Source: Miltoncostaea sp963762825 | Lineage (GTDB): Bacteria; Actinomycetota; Thermoleophilia; Miltoncostaeales; Miltoncostaeaceae | Length of the DNA stretch: 64,000 nt | Assembly: GCA_963762825.1 (NCBI GenBank) | Contig: CAVXLZ010000001.1 | Location: forward strand, 992,001-1,056,000 | Direction: 5' to 3' | Shown here: one piece after another, positions 8,454 through 16,918 of the stretch | Numbering within the stretch: position 1 is the first letter of the stretch | Layout of the letters: every line of letters starts with the position of its first letter | Notes under the pieces: model-generated | Told to the model about the DNA's origin: nothing | Database searches by the model: none | Seen by the model: the letters and a program-made list of their open reading frames with translations, nothing else | Position numbers and translations under genes: made by a program

Positions 8454-10981
8454 CAGCGGATCACGAACCGGTCATAGACGAAGGTGCTGCGCTGGCGGCT
8501 CGAGACGTTGACGAAGCGCCGCTTGGCGTCGCGGCGGACGTAGAGGCGCAGGCGCTGCCGACCCGGGTCGAGGCGAAGGGTGGGCACCGTGACCGAGAAG
8601 CGGGCCCGGCGGGCGGACACCTTGCGGATGGTCTGCCAGCCGTCGGAGGTCCTCACCTGGATCACGGCGGGGCGGCGGGGATAGACGCTCCCCTTGACCC
8701 GGAGCCGGGCTCCGCGCGCCACCCGGGTCGTCGCCAGCCGGAAGGTCACCCGGGGCTTGACCCGGATGCCGAACGCGGCCACGCCCTCGGGGTTGGTCGC
8801 GGACTCGCGCCAGACGAGTCGGTAGTCGGCCGAGCGGTTCATCTTCAGCGTGAAGCGGAACACGCCACCGGAGCGCGTGCGGACCACGCCGGCCGAGCGA
8901 TAGCGGTCGCTCGGATAGAGGCGGCGCTCGAGGAAGAGACGGGCCTTCGAGACTCCCGCCCCGTTGTTCCTGAGCCGGCCGCTCACGCGGACCCGAGTGC
9001 GGAAGCCGACCGTGGCCGGGATGCTGTTGAGGTTGAAATCGGGCGGCTTGACGCTGTTGAAGGTGCGCGTCGTCGACCACTGGCCCTTGATCTCGCCGCA
9101 GTAGTCGGCGCGGACGCGCCAGTAGTTCACGCCCGGCGTCGTAACCCTGCTCCTGGGCGGGACGAGGGCGGTCTGGGCGGTGGTCAGGATGCCATCGCTA
9201 CCGGTCGCCCCGGTCGTGAATGCCGGATCCTGGGCAACCTGCACGTCGTAGCTGCAAGCACCCGACACCGGAGACCACGAGATGAGCGGCGAGTACACCA
9301 CCGCCGCGCTGTTCGAGGGCTCCTGCTGCTGGGGGCGCGGCGAGCTGAGGGTGAAGCGGCCGACCGAGCTCCAGGACTGGCCGGCGTTTCCGCCATCGAC
9401 AGCGCGGACGCGCCAGTTCCAGGTGCCCTCGGGCAGCCGCTTCTCGCCATCGGCCATCGATCCGGGGACGGCGCCGCGGCCGAAGATCGTCGCCTTGCGC
9501 GTGGTCGAGGGCCCGAACTGGCCGTCCTGGCTGAGCTCGACCTCGTACTTGGCGATGCCGGGAACCGAGGCCCAGTTGAGCAGCGGGGCCTCGGCGACGT
9601 TGCCACCGGAGCTCGGCTCTCCCAGGGTGACCCGCGTCTGCTTGCGGAACTGGGCGGATGCGACGTCGTCCTCGCCCACCAACCACTGGGGGTCGTCGAG
9701 CGTGGTCCCCGCGCCCCAGACGACGCGCCAGTAGTACCCGGTACCGATCTGATTGTCGGGGAGGGGGTTGCGCGAGACCCACGACGTGTTCGAGGTCACC
9801 TCGCTCTCGAGGACGTTCGTGAACTGCGGGTCGGTGGCGATGTTGACGCGGTAGATGCTCGCCCCGGTGACGGCGGTCCAGGAGAGCAGCGGCGAGAGAC
9901 CGGTGTCGCTGTCGCCCGTCGAGCTGAGGGTGGCCACAGCCGTGGTGGTCGTCGGCGCCTGCCAGTTGACCCTGCGGTCCGGCGACGCCGACCATGCGCC
10001 GTAGACGCCGTCGATGACCGGGCGCACGCGCCACCAGAGGTTGCCGTAGCCCATGCTCCTGGCCCGCTCCTCGGAGAACGAGGGCACGAGTCCGTTGGCG
10101 GAGGTGAGCGAGTTGACCTTCAGGTGCTGACCGACGTAGTTGTACTGAAGGTCCGTCACCTGGACCTGGTAGTGCTGCGCACCGTCGATCGGCTCCCAGG
10201 CGAAGAGGAGATTGTCCGTGGTGACGTTGTCCGCCGGGGTGAGCTGGGTCGGCGCGACCCAGGCCTTCGTGAAGGTGGAGGCCACCGTCCAGGGGCCGGG
10301 GTTGCCCTTCGGGTCGCGAGCGCGCACCCGCCAGCTGTAGGTGTCGTCGGGGATGGCGCCCACCGCCGCCGGGGTGGCGAACGGCTCGGGCAGATCGTTG
10401 CCGGCGAAGATGACGCTGTTGAACTGGTCGCCCGGGGAGACCTGGACGTCGTAGCTCTTGGCGCCTGGCACCGGGTTCCAGAACAGGTACGGGTTGAGGG
10501 CGGTGAAGGTCGCCGCGGAGCCGGTGGGGCTGGCGGCAAGCCGCGTCCCGGTGATCTGGTTCGGCCAGGTCTTGGACACCCGGGCGACGTCACTCCAGAT
10601 GCCCTGCGTGCCGGCCTCGTCCACCGCCCGCACGCGCCACCAGTAGGCGCCGTCGGGAAGCAGGATCTCCGGCACGGCGATCGCCTGGGAGGTCTCGGCC
10701 GTCCAGACGATGTTGCTGAAGCCGGGGTTGTCGGCGATCTCGACCGTGTAGCCGGCCGCCGTCGGGATCTCGCCCCAGGTCAGCACGACGGACTGGTCGG
10801 GGTAGCGGACGGGGGCGGTGAGGTTGTCGGGCGTGAGACCCGAGGGCTTGCTCGACAGCCGGTCGGCGGCGAACGGCGACGGAGCGGCTGCGGCGGCCGG
10901 CGGGCTTGCGACCTGCACGAGGGCGGGTGCTCCGAGAATGCAGACCGACAGTGCGACGGCGAGACGGCGGGATCGACGCAT
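8453..10981 (-). CDS. large secreted protein with six fibronectin-III-like repeats, in the pil operon
   Basis: An 842-residue exported protein of unknown function. An N-terminal signal peptide (MRRSRRLAVALSVCILGAPA, cleavage probably after the Ala-rich stretch near residue 32) leads to six repeats of about 90-110 residues. Each ends in a W-R-V strand: YWWRVRAVD, YSWRVRARD, LWWRVRPV, YYWRVVW, WNWRVRAVD, NYWRVRADY. Each contains a SYDVQVS- or KYEVELS-like strand, the pattern of fibronectin III / Big sandwich domains. The last ~190 residues switch to two basic beta domains rich in RVRVSGR and RLRLYVRR. There is no sortase motif or C-terminal membrane anchor. The ATG at 10981 follows a TAGCGT box by 8 bases. 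Lying between pilA and pilD, it is a candidate pilus-associated or surface adhesin. Confidence 0.8.
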   Translation of the reverse strand: MRRSRRLAVALSVCILGAPALVQVASPPAAAAAPSPFAADRLSSKPSGLTPDNLTAPVRYPDQSVVLTWGEIPTAAGYTVEIADNPGFSNIVWTAETSQAIAVPEILLPDGAYWWRVRAVDEAGTQGIWSDVARVSKTWPNQITGTRLAASPTGSAATFTALNPYLFWNPVPGAKSYDVQVSPGDQFNSVIFAGNDLPEPFATPAAVGAIPDDTYSWRVRARDPKGNPGPWTVASTFTKAWVAPTQLTPADNVTTDNLLFAWEPIDGAQHYQVQVTDLQYNYVGQHLKVNSLTSANGLVPSFSEERARSMGYGNLWWRVRPVIDGVYGAWSASPDRRVNWQAPTTTTAVATLSSTGDSDTGLSPLLSWTAVTGASIYRVNIATDPQFTNVLESEVTSNTSWVSRNPLPDNQIGTGYYWRVVWGAGTTLDDPQWLVGEDDVASAQFRKQTRVTLGEPSSGGNVAEAPLLNWASVPGIAKYEVELSQDGQFGPSTTRKATIFGRGAVPGSMADGEKRLPEGTWNWRVRAVDGGNAGQSWSSVGRFTLSSPRPQQQEPSNSAAVVYSPLISWSPVSGACSYDVQVAQDPAFTTGATGSDGILTTAQTALVPPRSRVTTPGVNYWRVRADYCGEIKGQWSTTRTFNSVKPPDFNLNSIPATVGFRTRVRVSGRLRNNGAGVSKARLFLERRLYPSDRYRSAGVVRTRSGGVFRFTLKMNRSADYRLVWRESATNPEGVAAFGIRVKPRVTFRLATTRVARGARLRVKGSVYPRRPAVIQVRTSDGWQTIRKVSARRARFSVTVPTLRLDPGRQRLRLYVRRDAKRRFVNVSSRQRSTFVYDRFVIR

Positions 10982-10989
10982 GGCCCGCG

Positions 10990-10995
10990 ACGCTA
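10990..10995 (-). promoter_or_regulatory. -10 box before the fibronectin-like gene / pilDMNO
   Basis: TAGCGT on the minus strand, 8 bases before the ATG at 10981. The identical hexamer precedes metX and the treT-like leader ORF. It suggests that pilDMNO can be transcribed independently of pilA. No clear -35. Confidence 0.45.
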
Positions 10996-11166
10996 CGGCC
11001 GGCGGCCGCGCGCCGGGCGCGCGATTCGTGTCGAGTGCGTGGCGTGAGTGCATCGAGTCTCGAGTCCGTTCGAGCGAGGGCACAGCGCTTCCTTGCGTCG
11101 ATTGGTGTCCCGCTCGGGGTTGCCGAGCATCCGGGCGTAAAAGAGGGTGAGGCGGGGCCGGAAGTC

Positions 11167-11194
11167 GCGAGCCCGCCCCTCAGGACGGGCTCGC
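11167..11194 (-). terminator. hairpin after pilA
   Basis: A 9-bp stem (11167-11175 with 11186-11194) with a 10-base loop, 24 bases past the pilA stop. On the minus strand a short CTCTTTT tract follows about 30 bases later. It may terminate or attenuate transcription between the abundant pilin and the rest of the operon. Confidence 0.55.
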
Positions 11195-11217
11195 GGTCGC
11201 CGGGTCATACCGTGGTG

Positions 11218-11686
11218 CTACCAGCGCCCTGCCACGCCATTGGCGGTGCAGGCGGTGGTCGGGGTGCACGAGCGGGTCACCGTCGAGGCTCCGGCGGCGG
11301 GGTTGAGGTCCTTGGCGTACGTGTAGGTGGTGCCGGACTTGCTGACGGTTGAACAGGCTGTAGGTGGTGGCCGTCGGCGTGCCGAAGTTCAGCTGGTCCT
11401 GGGCGGCGTCGGCTGCGGTGATCTGCCACGCGATGTTGGGCTCGATCGCGCGCAGGTTGGCAGCGGTGGCACCGGCGTAGCTGTTGCCGTCGCTGAAGTA
11501 GGCCTCCATCGCGGTCGCGCCGTTGCGCACCAGCGACTTGGCAGCAGCGTCGTTGGCCTTGTTGCGCTGGCCGAGGAACGCCGGGATGGCGATCGCGGCC
11601 AGAAGGCCGATGATGATGACCACCACAAGGAGCTCGATGAGGGTGAAACCCTCCTGGCCCTTACGGCGGCGGAGTCGCTCAAGCAT
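11218..11686 (-). CDS. pilA: type IV major pilin PilA (one-base frameshift in this sequence)
   Basis: Structural pilin. The leader is 13 residues (MLERLRRRKGQEG), then FTLIELLVVVIIIGLLAAIA: a PilD site after Gly, Phe at +1 and Glu at +5 of the hydrophobic helix. The ATG at 11686 follows GGAGGAG at ideal spacing. After YSLF the frame turns into Arg/His-rich nonsense, whereas the next frame continues TVSKSGTTYTYAKDLNP and ends CTPTTACTANGVAGRW, with a plausible disulfide pair, and stops at 11218. The total length is 3n+1, so one extra base lies near 11347-11354 (TTGAAC for TGAAC). Read through, prepilin is 155 residues and mature pilin 142. Either a sequencing error or a recent mutation that would abolish the pilus. 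Confidence 0.88.
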
Positions 11687-11856
11687 GTAGCTCTCCTCCA
11701 TGAGAACGTGACGTCCGCGAGCCTCCTGCCCGCGGCGCGGGCTCTCGCGGTTCACATGTCTCATCGAGCGACAGGGCCGATCTCTTTAGGAGCGGTCCAC
11801 TTCCGTGCGCTCCCAACCCCCGCCGGAGGCCGCGATCGCGGCGCTCGAAGAGGGCC

Positions 11857-12667
11857 TCAAGCCGGGCGCCGACCGATGCCGAAGAGCTTCACGAAGGCGT
11901 ACTCGAAGCCGCGCGGGCCGCTTGCGGCCACGACCGCCTGGGCCACCCGCGCGCCGTGTTCGGCCGCCTCGACCGGATCCAGGTCGGCCGACAGGTGGCT
12001 CGCGACGGCGTCGATGCGCGCCATGTAGGCCTCGGGGGCGACCCGCCGCACGCGTCGCTCCTCCCATGCGTTCGACGACCTCGAGCCCGGCCTGTTCCAT
12101 GTAGTCGGCGAGCTGGCTCGCGCCGCGGTGGATCAGGGGGAAGACGCCGACCCACTCGCTCGGAACCGGGGGGTCGATGGCCTCGAGGATCTGGCGGAAC
12201 TCCTCGTCCGTGCCGGTTCCCGCGGCGAGGATGCCGAGTGTCCCTCCCGGTCGCAACGGGCGCGCCATGGCGGCCACGGCCGCCGGTTTCTCGGGGAACC
12301 AGTGGAAGGCCATCCCGCTGACCACCGCGTCGAACGCCCCGTCCTCCACCGGCATCTCGTGCACACCGGCCTGGATCAGAGTCGCCTCCACGGAGAGGCG
12401 GGTGAGCTTGTCGCGGAACTGCTCCAGCATGCCCGCCGAAGGATCGACGCCGGTCACGCGTGCTGTGGCGAAGCGGGAGATCATCTCCTCGCTTACGAAG
12501 CCGGTTCCGCACCCGACGTCGAGGATCTCCTCGTAGCGTCCCGCCGGCAAGGCCCCGACCAGCCGGGCGGCACCCTCGCGGTTGTGGCGGAGCAGGTCGT
12601 CGTACTCCTGCGCGGCGCGGTCGAACCCCTCGCCCACCTGGCGGCCGTCGCCCATCCCATCCCCCAT
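11857..12667 (-). CDS. class I SAM-dependent methyltransferase (one-base frameshift)
   Basis: Methyltransferase of the UbiE/Methyltransf_11 type; substrate unknown. The N-terminal part has FDRAAQEYDDLLRHN, motif I LDVGCGTGFVSEEM (about residues 49-62), VTGVDPSAGML and the post-motif FDAVVSGMAFHWFP, as in trans-aconitate or cyclopropane-like methyltransferases. After EVVER the frame degrades. In the adjacent frame the protein continues WEERRVRRVAPEAYMAR and ends FEYAFVKLFGIGRRPA at 11857. Removing one base near 12061-12072 restores a 269-residue protein. The start is the ATG at 12667, with a second ATG four codons later. It is divergent from rnhA. Confidence 0.8.
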
Positions 12668-12716
12668 CGGATCCGTGATCTGCGGATCCTCCTCCGAGGA
12701 TGAGCCGCCGAGCGCC

Positions 12717-12722
12717 TAAGGT
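12717..12722 (+). promoter_or_regulatory. -10 box of rnhA
   Basis: TAAGGT exactly 6 bases before the rnhA ATG, so transcription would start at or next to the start codon (leaderless mRNA). Confidence 0.55.
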
Positions 12723-12728
12723 ACACGT

Positions 12729-13265
12729 ATGCCCGAGACCCTCACCCTCGTGACGGACGGCGCGTGCAGCGGCAACGGGACCGACGACGCCCGCGGCGGT
12801 TGGGCCGCGATCCTCACCGCCGGCGACGGCACGGAGACCGTCCTCACCGGCGGCGAGTACCCGACCACGAACAACCGCATGGAGCTGATGGCGGCCCTCG
12901 AGGGCCTGCGCGCGGCTCCAGAAGGCGCGCGGGTGGAGCTGGTGACCGACTCCACCTATCTCGCGAACGCCATCTCCAAGGGCTGGCTCGCAGGCTGGCA
13001 GCGCAAGGGGTGGCGCACCGCGAGCAAGCAGCCGGTCGCCAACCGCGACCTCTGGGAGCGGATGATCGTGGAGCTCGCGCGCCACCACGCCGTCACGACC
13101 ACGGTCGTGCGAGGACACGCCGGGCACGAGGCCAACGAGCGGGCCGACCGGCTCGCCCAGGAGGCTGCACGCGACGCGACGCCGCGGGCCGAGCCGGGCG
13201 CGGCCCCCCCTCCCCCCTCCGCGCCGTCCCGCGCGGGCCAGGGTCAGCTCGACCTGGATCTCTGA
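12729..13265 (+). CDS. rnhA: ribonuclease HI
   Basis: Degrades the RNA strand of RNA:DNA hybrids (R-loops, primers) in the cytoplasm. The 178 residues carry the catalytic set: Asp10 in LVTDGACSGN, Glu52 in NNRMELMAAL, Asp74 in VTDSTY, and the GHAGHEANERAD segment with the flexible-loop His and the last acidic residue, Asp140. The basic handle SKGWLAGWQRKGWR is present, as in E. coli RNase HI. A Pro/Ala-rich tail of about 30 residues follows the domain. The start is the ATG 6 bases after a TAAGGT box. It converges on the HtrA gene, with only 7 bases between them. Confidence 0.95.
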   Translation: MPETLTLVTDGACSGNGTDDARGGWAAILTAGDGTETVLTGGEYPTTNNRMELMAALEGLRAAPEGARVELVTDSTYLANAISKGWLAGWQRKGWRTASKQPVANRDLWERMIVELARHHAVTTTVVRGHAGHEANERADRLAQEAARDATPRAEPGAAPPPPSAPSRAGQGQLDLDL

Positions 13266-13272
13266 CGCGGCG

Positions 13273-14274
13273 TCAGGGGCCCCCGGACGGGCGGCCGATC
13301 AGGGTCACGGTGACCTCCAGAGAGCGCTCGCCCCTCCTCACGCCCACACTGACCGCATCGCCGGGCGCGTGGCCGGCGAGGCGGGCCGCAAGGCCCTGGT
13401 TGTCGACCACCACATCGCCGTCCAGCGAGACGATGACGTCCTCACGGCGGAGCCGGCCGACCGCGGGGCCGCTCTCGAGTACCGCCTCCAGACGCACCCC
13501 CACGCCCACGTCCTGGCCGACGATGCCCAGATAGGGCAGATCGGCGTCGCCGCTCGCGATGATCGCGGCTGCGGTCCGGCGCACGACGTCCGCCGGGACG
13601 GCGAACCCGATCCCCTCGTTGCGCCCCCCCTCGGTCGCGATCTGCGTGGCCACGCCGACCACGCGGCCCGAGAGGTCGAGGAGCGGCCCGCCCGAGTTGC
13701 CGGGGTTGAGCGCGGCATCGGTCTGGATCACCCCGGTGATCGCGAATCCGTTGGGCGAGTCGATCTGGCGACGCAGACCCGACACGATGCCGCTCGAGAG
13801 CGACCCCTGGAGGCCGAAGGGGGCACCGATGGCGACGACCGGATCGCCCACCCGCAGGTCGCCGGCGTCGGCGAACGACAGGGGGCGGACATCACCGGCG
13901 GGCGCATCCAGATCCAGCACGGCTAGATCGACCGAGGGCTCGACGCCCCGCACGTGCGCCCCCACCCGCCGGCCGCCGATCGCCACCACCAGGGTCGTCG
14001 CATCGCCCACGACGTGAGCGTTGGTCACGACGTGGCCATCGCCGTCGATGAGAAAGCCCGAACCGGTCCGGCCGGCGCCCGACACCGACACCACCGCGGG
14101 CGATGCCTCACGGTAGATCGCGCGGACGTCGTCGGCGCCGCCCTCGCGCCCGCCGACGGGGGCGAGCCCCACTCCGAGGACCGCCCCGGTCGCGACGAGC
14201 GCGACACCGGCGATCAGGCCCCCGATCGACGCGGCCATCAGAACCCTCATCGCATCCGTGCGTTCCCGTCCCAT
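13273..14274 (-). CDS. membrane-anchored HtrA/DegP-type serine protease with PDZ domain
   Basis: Envelope quality-control protease. The 333-residue product has an N-terminal membrane anchor (about 8-38), a trypsin-like domain (about 50-235) and one PDZ domain (about 240-325). The catalytic triad is visible: His87 in VVTNAHVVG, Asp116 in SVDLAVLDLD and Ser194 in NPGNSGGPLLD. The PDZ part begins YLGIVGQDVG and contains GPAVGRLRREDVIVSLDG. The ATG at 14274 is chosen because AGGAGG stands 7 bases upstream; a longer open extension lacks a ribosome site. Secretion with retention at the membrane is expected. Confidence 0.92.
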   Translation of the reverse strand: MGRERTDAMRVLMAASIGGLIAGVALVATGAVLGVGLAPVGGREGGADDVRAIYREASPAVVSVSGAGRTGSGFLIDGDGHVVTNAHVVGDATTLVVAIGGRRVGAHVRGVEPSVDLAVLDLDAPAGDVRPLSFADAGDLRVGDPVVAIGAPFGLQGSLSSGIVSGLRRQIDSPNGFAITGVIQTDAALNPGNSGGPLLDLSGRVVGVATQIATEGGRNEGIGFAVPADVVRRTAAAIIASGDADLPYLGIVGQDVGVGVRLEAVLESGPAVGRLRREDVIVSLDGDVVVDNQGLAARLAGHAPGDAVSVGVRRGERSLEVTVTLIGRPSGGP

Positions 14275-14399
14275 CTGCGCCTCCTGGCGTCCGTGCATCG
14301 AGGGCAAGTGTGCGAGGGCGGGACCGAACACGCACCGGTCGCGCGCGGGGTGGACCGCCCCCCGACAGGCCAGTTCGAGGCGAGCGGCGTGCGGGCGCT

Positions 14400-14405
14400 T
14401 ACACT
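14400..14405 (+). promoter_or_regulatory. -10 box of the site-2 protease gene
   Basis: TACACT 6 bases before the ATG at 14412, implying a leaderless transcript. Confidence 0.5.
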
Positions 14406-14411
14406 GGACGG

Positions 14412-15521
14412 ATGAGGAACAGCTTCTCCCTGGGTCGGGTCGCGGGAATCGAGATCGGTCTCAACTGGAGCGTCCTCGGCCTGCTCGCGCTCCTCATGTG
14501 GACCCTCGCGACCGGGATCTTCCCGGAGACCAACCCGGGGCTCGGCGACGACGTCCACTTCGCGATGGCGGTCGTCGCCTCGCTCGCGTTCTTCACATCG
14601 ATCCTGCTCCACGAGCTCGGCCATGCCCTGCAGGCCCGGCGCGACGGGATGCGGATCGACGGCATCACCCTCTGGCTCTTCGGGGGCGTGGCCCGCTTCG
14701 GGGGGATGTTCCCCTCGGCGGGCGCGGAGTTCAGGATCGCGATCGCCGGGCCGGTGGTCTCCGCGTTTCTGGGCGCCGGCTTCATCGGCATCGCGCTCGT
14801 CCCCGGCATCGCCGGGCCCGTCGACGGCGTCGCCTCGTGGCTGGGATTCACCAACCTGGCCCTCCTGCTCTTCAATCTCATTCCGGCCCTGCCCCTCGAT
14901 GGCGGGCGCATGCTGAGAGCGGCGCTCTGGAGGCGAACCGGCGATCTGCGCAGAGCCACGGTCCTGGCCTCGGGAGCCGGCCGGGTGCTCGCGATGAGCC
15001 TGATCGGCCTGGGCATCGCCGCGGCGATCTTCCTCGACACGGTGAGCGGCGTCTGGCTGGCGTTCATCGGATGGTTCGTGCTCCAGGCCGCCGACGCCGA
15101 GGCCCGGTACGTGATGGCCTCGGATCCGGGCACCATGCTCGTCGGGGACATGATGCGCGCAGAGGTGGCGACGACGGCGCCGGACCGCACCCTCCGGGAC
15201 GTCGCGGCGGCGGCGGGGGCGGCACCCGGGCAGGCGGCGTATCCGGTGGTCGAGGGCGGCCGCGTGTGCGGGCTCCTGCCCCTCGCCGCACTCGATGGCG
15301 TCCCCCACGAGGAGTGGGGCTCACACCGCGTCGGCGACCTGATGCTCGACCGCCACCGGGTGCCGATCCTGTCGGCACGCGACGGCCTGCCGGCCGCCCT
15401 CGCCGCCCTCGGCCGCGCTCCCGTCCGGAGCGCGCTGGTGCTCGATGGCGAGCAACTCGTGGGCCTGCTCAGCGACGCCGACATCGCCCGCGCCCTCGCC
15501 GACCGGGCTCCTTCTTCCTAG
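14412..15521 (+). CDS. site-2-type intramembrane metalloprotease with CBS domains
   Basis: M50 family zinc protease embedded in the membrane, which cleaves membrane-bound regulators. The 369 residues have membrane helices from about 18 to 235. HELGH at 67-71 supplies two zinc ligands and the catalytic Glu, and NLIPALPLDGGR places the third ligand at Asp163. The C-terminal third (about 240-369) is a pair of CBS-like repeats (GDMMRAEV and VGDLMLDRHRVPIL), as in the Rip3/SpoIVFB-like group, probably sensing adenine nucleotides. The start is the ATG 6 bases after a TACACT box. Its stop overlaps the stop of the convergent SRPBCC gene by 4 bases. The substrate is unknown. Confidence 0.92.
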   Translation: MRNSFSLGRVAGIEIGLNWSVLGLLALLMWTLATGIFPETNPGLGDDVHFAMAVVASLAFFTSILLHELGHALQARRDGMRIDGITLWLFGGVARFGGMFPSAGAEFRIAIAGPVVSAFLGAGFIGIALVPGIAGPVDGVASWLGFTNLALLLFNLIPALPLDGGRMLRAALWRRTGDLRRATVLASGAGRVLAMSLIGLGIAAAIFLDTVSGVWLAFIGWFVLQAADAEARYVMASDPGTMLVGDMMRAEVATTAPDRTLRDVAAAAGAAPGQAAYPVVEGGRVCGLLPLAALDGVPHEEWGSHRVGDLMLDRHRVPILSARDGLPAALAALGRAPVRSALVLDGEQLVGLLSDADIARALADRAPSS

Positions 15522-15928
15522 TCAGCCGCCTCGAGCTGATCCCGGAGGGCCTCGAGCCCCGCGGACATCACCGCGCCGAGACGGGCCTCGATGTCGTACC
15601 CCTCGATCTCGGACGTCGCCGTCTGGCGCCAGAGCACCCGCGAGCCGCCCGGCGCCTCGACCACCCGCACCACGGCGCGATGACTGGTGAGGCCGGGGAT
15701 TCCGGAGAGTACCGTGTACGCGTAGGAGCGCCCCGCCTCGTCCCGGTCGATCAGGCGCTCCACGAGCACGGCCCCGTTGCCCATCGTGGCCCGTCGCTCA
15801 TCACCGGTGATCTCGCACGCAACGACCGGGCCGAACCACTCCCCCACTCGGCCCGGATCGCCGGCCAGCGCCCATGCATCGTCGGCCGGAACCGCGACGT
15901 CGACGCCCACCTCGAAGTCATTTGCCAT
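15518..15928 (-). CDS. SRPBCC (START/polyketide-cyclase-like) family protein
   Basis: A 136-residue single-domain protein of the SRPBCC fold, which forms a deep hydrophobic ligand cavity; ligand unknown. The pattern is typical: an N-terminal strand FEVGVDVAVPADDAWALAGD, then WFGPVVACEITGDERRATM, then strand pairs (SYAYTVLSG, HRAVVRVVEA, SRVLWRQTATSEI) and a long C-terminal helix AVMSAGLEALRDQLEA. The start is the ATG with GGGAGGGAGCGGAG just upstream. It stands apart from its neighbours on the minus strand. Confident as to fold, not as to role. Confidence 0.82.
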   Translation of the reverse strand: MANDFEVGVDVAVPADDAWALAGDPGRVGEWFGPVVACEITGDERRATMGNGAVLVERLIDRDEAGRSYAYTVLSGIPGLTSHRAVVRVVEAPGGSRVLWRQTATSEIEGYDIEARLGAVMSAGLEALRDQLEAAD

Positions 15929-15964
15929 CTCCGCTCCCTCCCGTGATCCTCGGTCTGCCGGAGC

Positions 15965-16909
15965 CTACCCCGAGGCGGAACCGCCGCCCTCCGAGCGCGC
16001 CTGCGCGATCGCCTGCCGGAAGCGCAGGTGTCGCACCATCAGCGCCAGGCAGGTGAGCCCCAGCAGCGCGTTGGCCAGCAGGATCGTGATCTCCATCCCC
16101 GCGCTGAAGGCCAGCACGTCGGTGCGGCCGGCGGTGCCCGCGAGCATCACCACCAGCAGCGCCTGTTTGGGTCCCAGCCCGCCCGGGGTGGCGGGCAGAA
16201 GGCTCCCGAGCGAACCCGCCACCTGCACGATGAGGCCGTTCTCGATGCTGATCGGAAGGTGGAAGGCGCCCAGAAAGCACGCCGCGCCGCCGATGCGGCA
16301 ACCCCATCCAAGCGCCTGATACGAGGCCACCGAGCGCAGGTAGCGCCGCGGGGTGCGGACGATGGCGAACCCCTGGCCGACCTGCTGCCAGAAGGCTCGA
16401 ATGCGACGCGCCACGAGCACCATCGCGACGGCGACCATCGCGAAGACGACGAGGCTGACCAGCCAGTGCCGCACCACGAACGAGATCTCGAACGCGGAGA
16501 TCTCCGGCAGGCGCACCCCGGGCAGCACGCCCGCCTGAAGGGCCCAGATCAGCAGCGCGCTCGCCACCACGAAGTCGAAGAGCGTCTCGGCGACCAGGGT
16601 GCCGCCGAGGGTGGGGTACGACGCGCGAGGCGCTTCGCGCTTGACCAGGAAGACCTTGACGAGATCACCTGCCCGGGCGGGGATCGCGGCGTTCACGCCG
16701 ACCCCGGCGCAATAGGCGCCGAACGCCGTCCGGTAGCGGATCCGCTCAGACGGCAGCGCCGCCTGCAGGATCGCCTGCCAGGCGCGCGATCGCAGGACCA
16801 GGTTGATCCAGCTGAGCGCCACGGCGGCGGTGAGCAGCCCCCAGTGCACCGACGCGAGGCGCTCGCCGAACGCCTGGACCGCATCGACGAAGCCACCGAT
16901 CGAGTTCAT
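15965..16909 (-). CDS. flippase-like integral membrane protein (LPG-synthase transmembrane-domain family)
   Basis: A 314-residue polytopic membrane protein with about eight hydrophobic helices, matching the lysylphosphatidylglycerol-synthase TM / UPF0104 family, members of which move lipids across the membrane. Marks of the family are YCAGVGVNAAIPARAGDLVKVFLVKRE near residue 70 and GSLGSLLPATPGGLGPKQALL near 240. No soluble transferase domain follows, so it is not a full MprF. It starts 9 bases after the metW stop and is probably in the metX-metW transcript, though a link to methionine synthesis is not obvious. A second member of the family lies at 32.5-33.6 kb. Confidence 0.82.
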   Translation of the reverse strand: MNSIGGFVDAVQAFGERLASVHWGLLTAAVALSWINLVLRSRAWQAILQAALPSERIRYRTAFGAYCAGVGVNAAIPARAGDLVKVFLVKREAPRASYPTLGGTLVAETLFDFVVASALLIWALQAGVLPGVRLPEISAFEISFVVRHWLVSLVVFAMVAVAMVLVARRIRAFWQQVGQGFAIVRTPRRYLRSVASYQALGWGCRIGGAACFLGAFHLPISIENGLIVQVAGSLGSLLPATPGGLGPKQALLVVMLAGTAGRTDVLAFSAGMEITILLANALLGLTCLALMVRHLRFRQAIAQARSEGGGSASG

Positions 16910-16918
16910 GGGACGGCG

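Noticed and set aside
10996..11166. Possible c-di-GMP (GEMM) riboswitch before the FnIII-pilDMNO genes
   Set aside because: The minus strand has GGCAACCCCGAG and CGACGCAAGG, loosely like GEMM elements, but the CAGGGCAAACC core and the paired arms are absent. A covariance-model search would decide.
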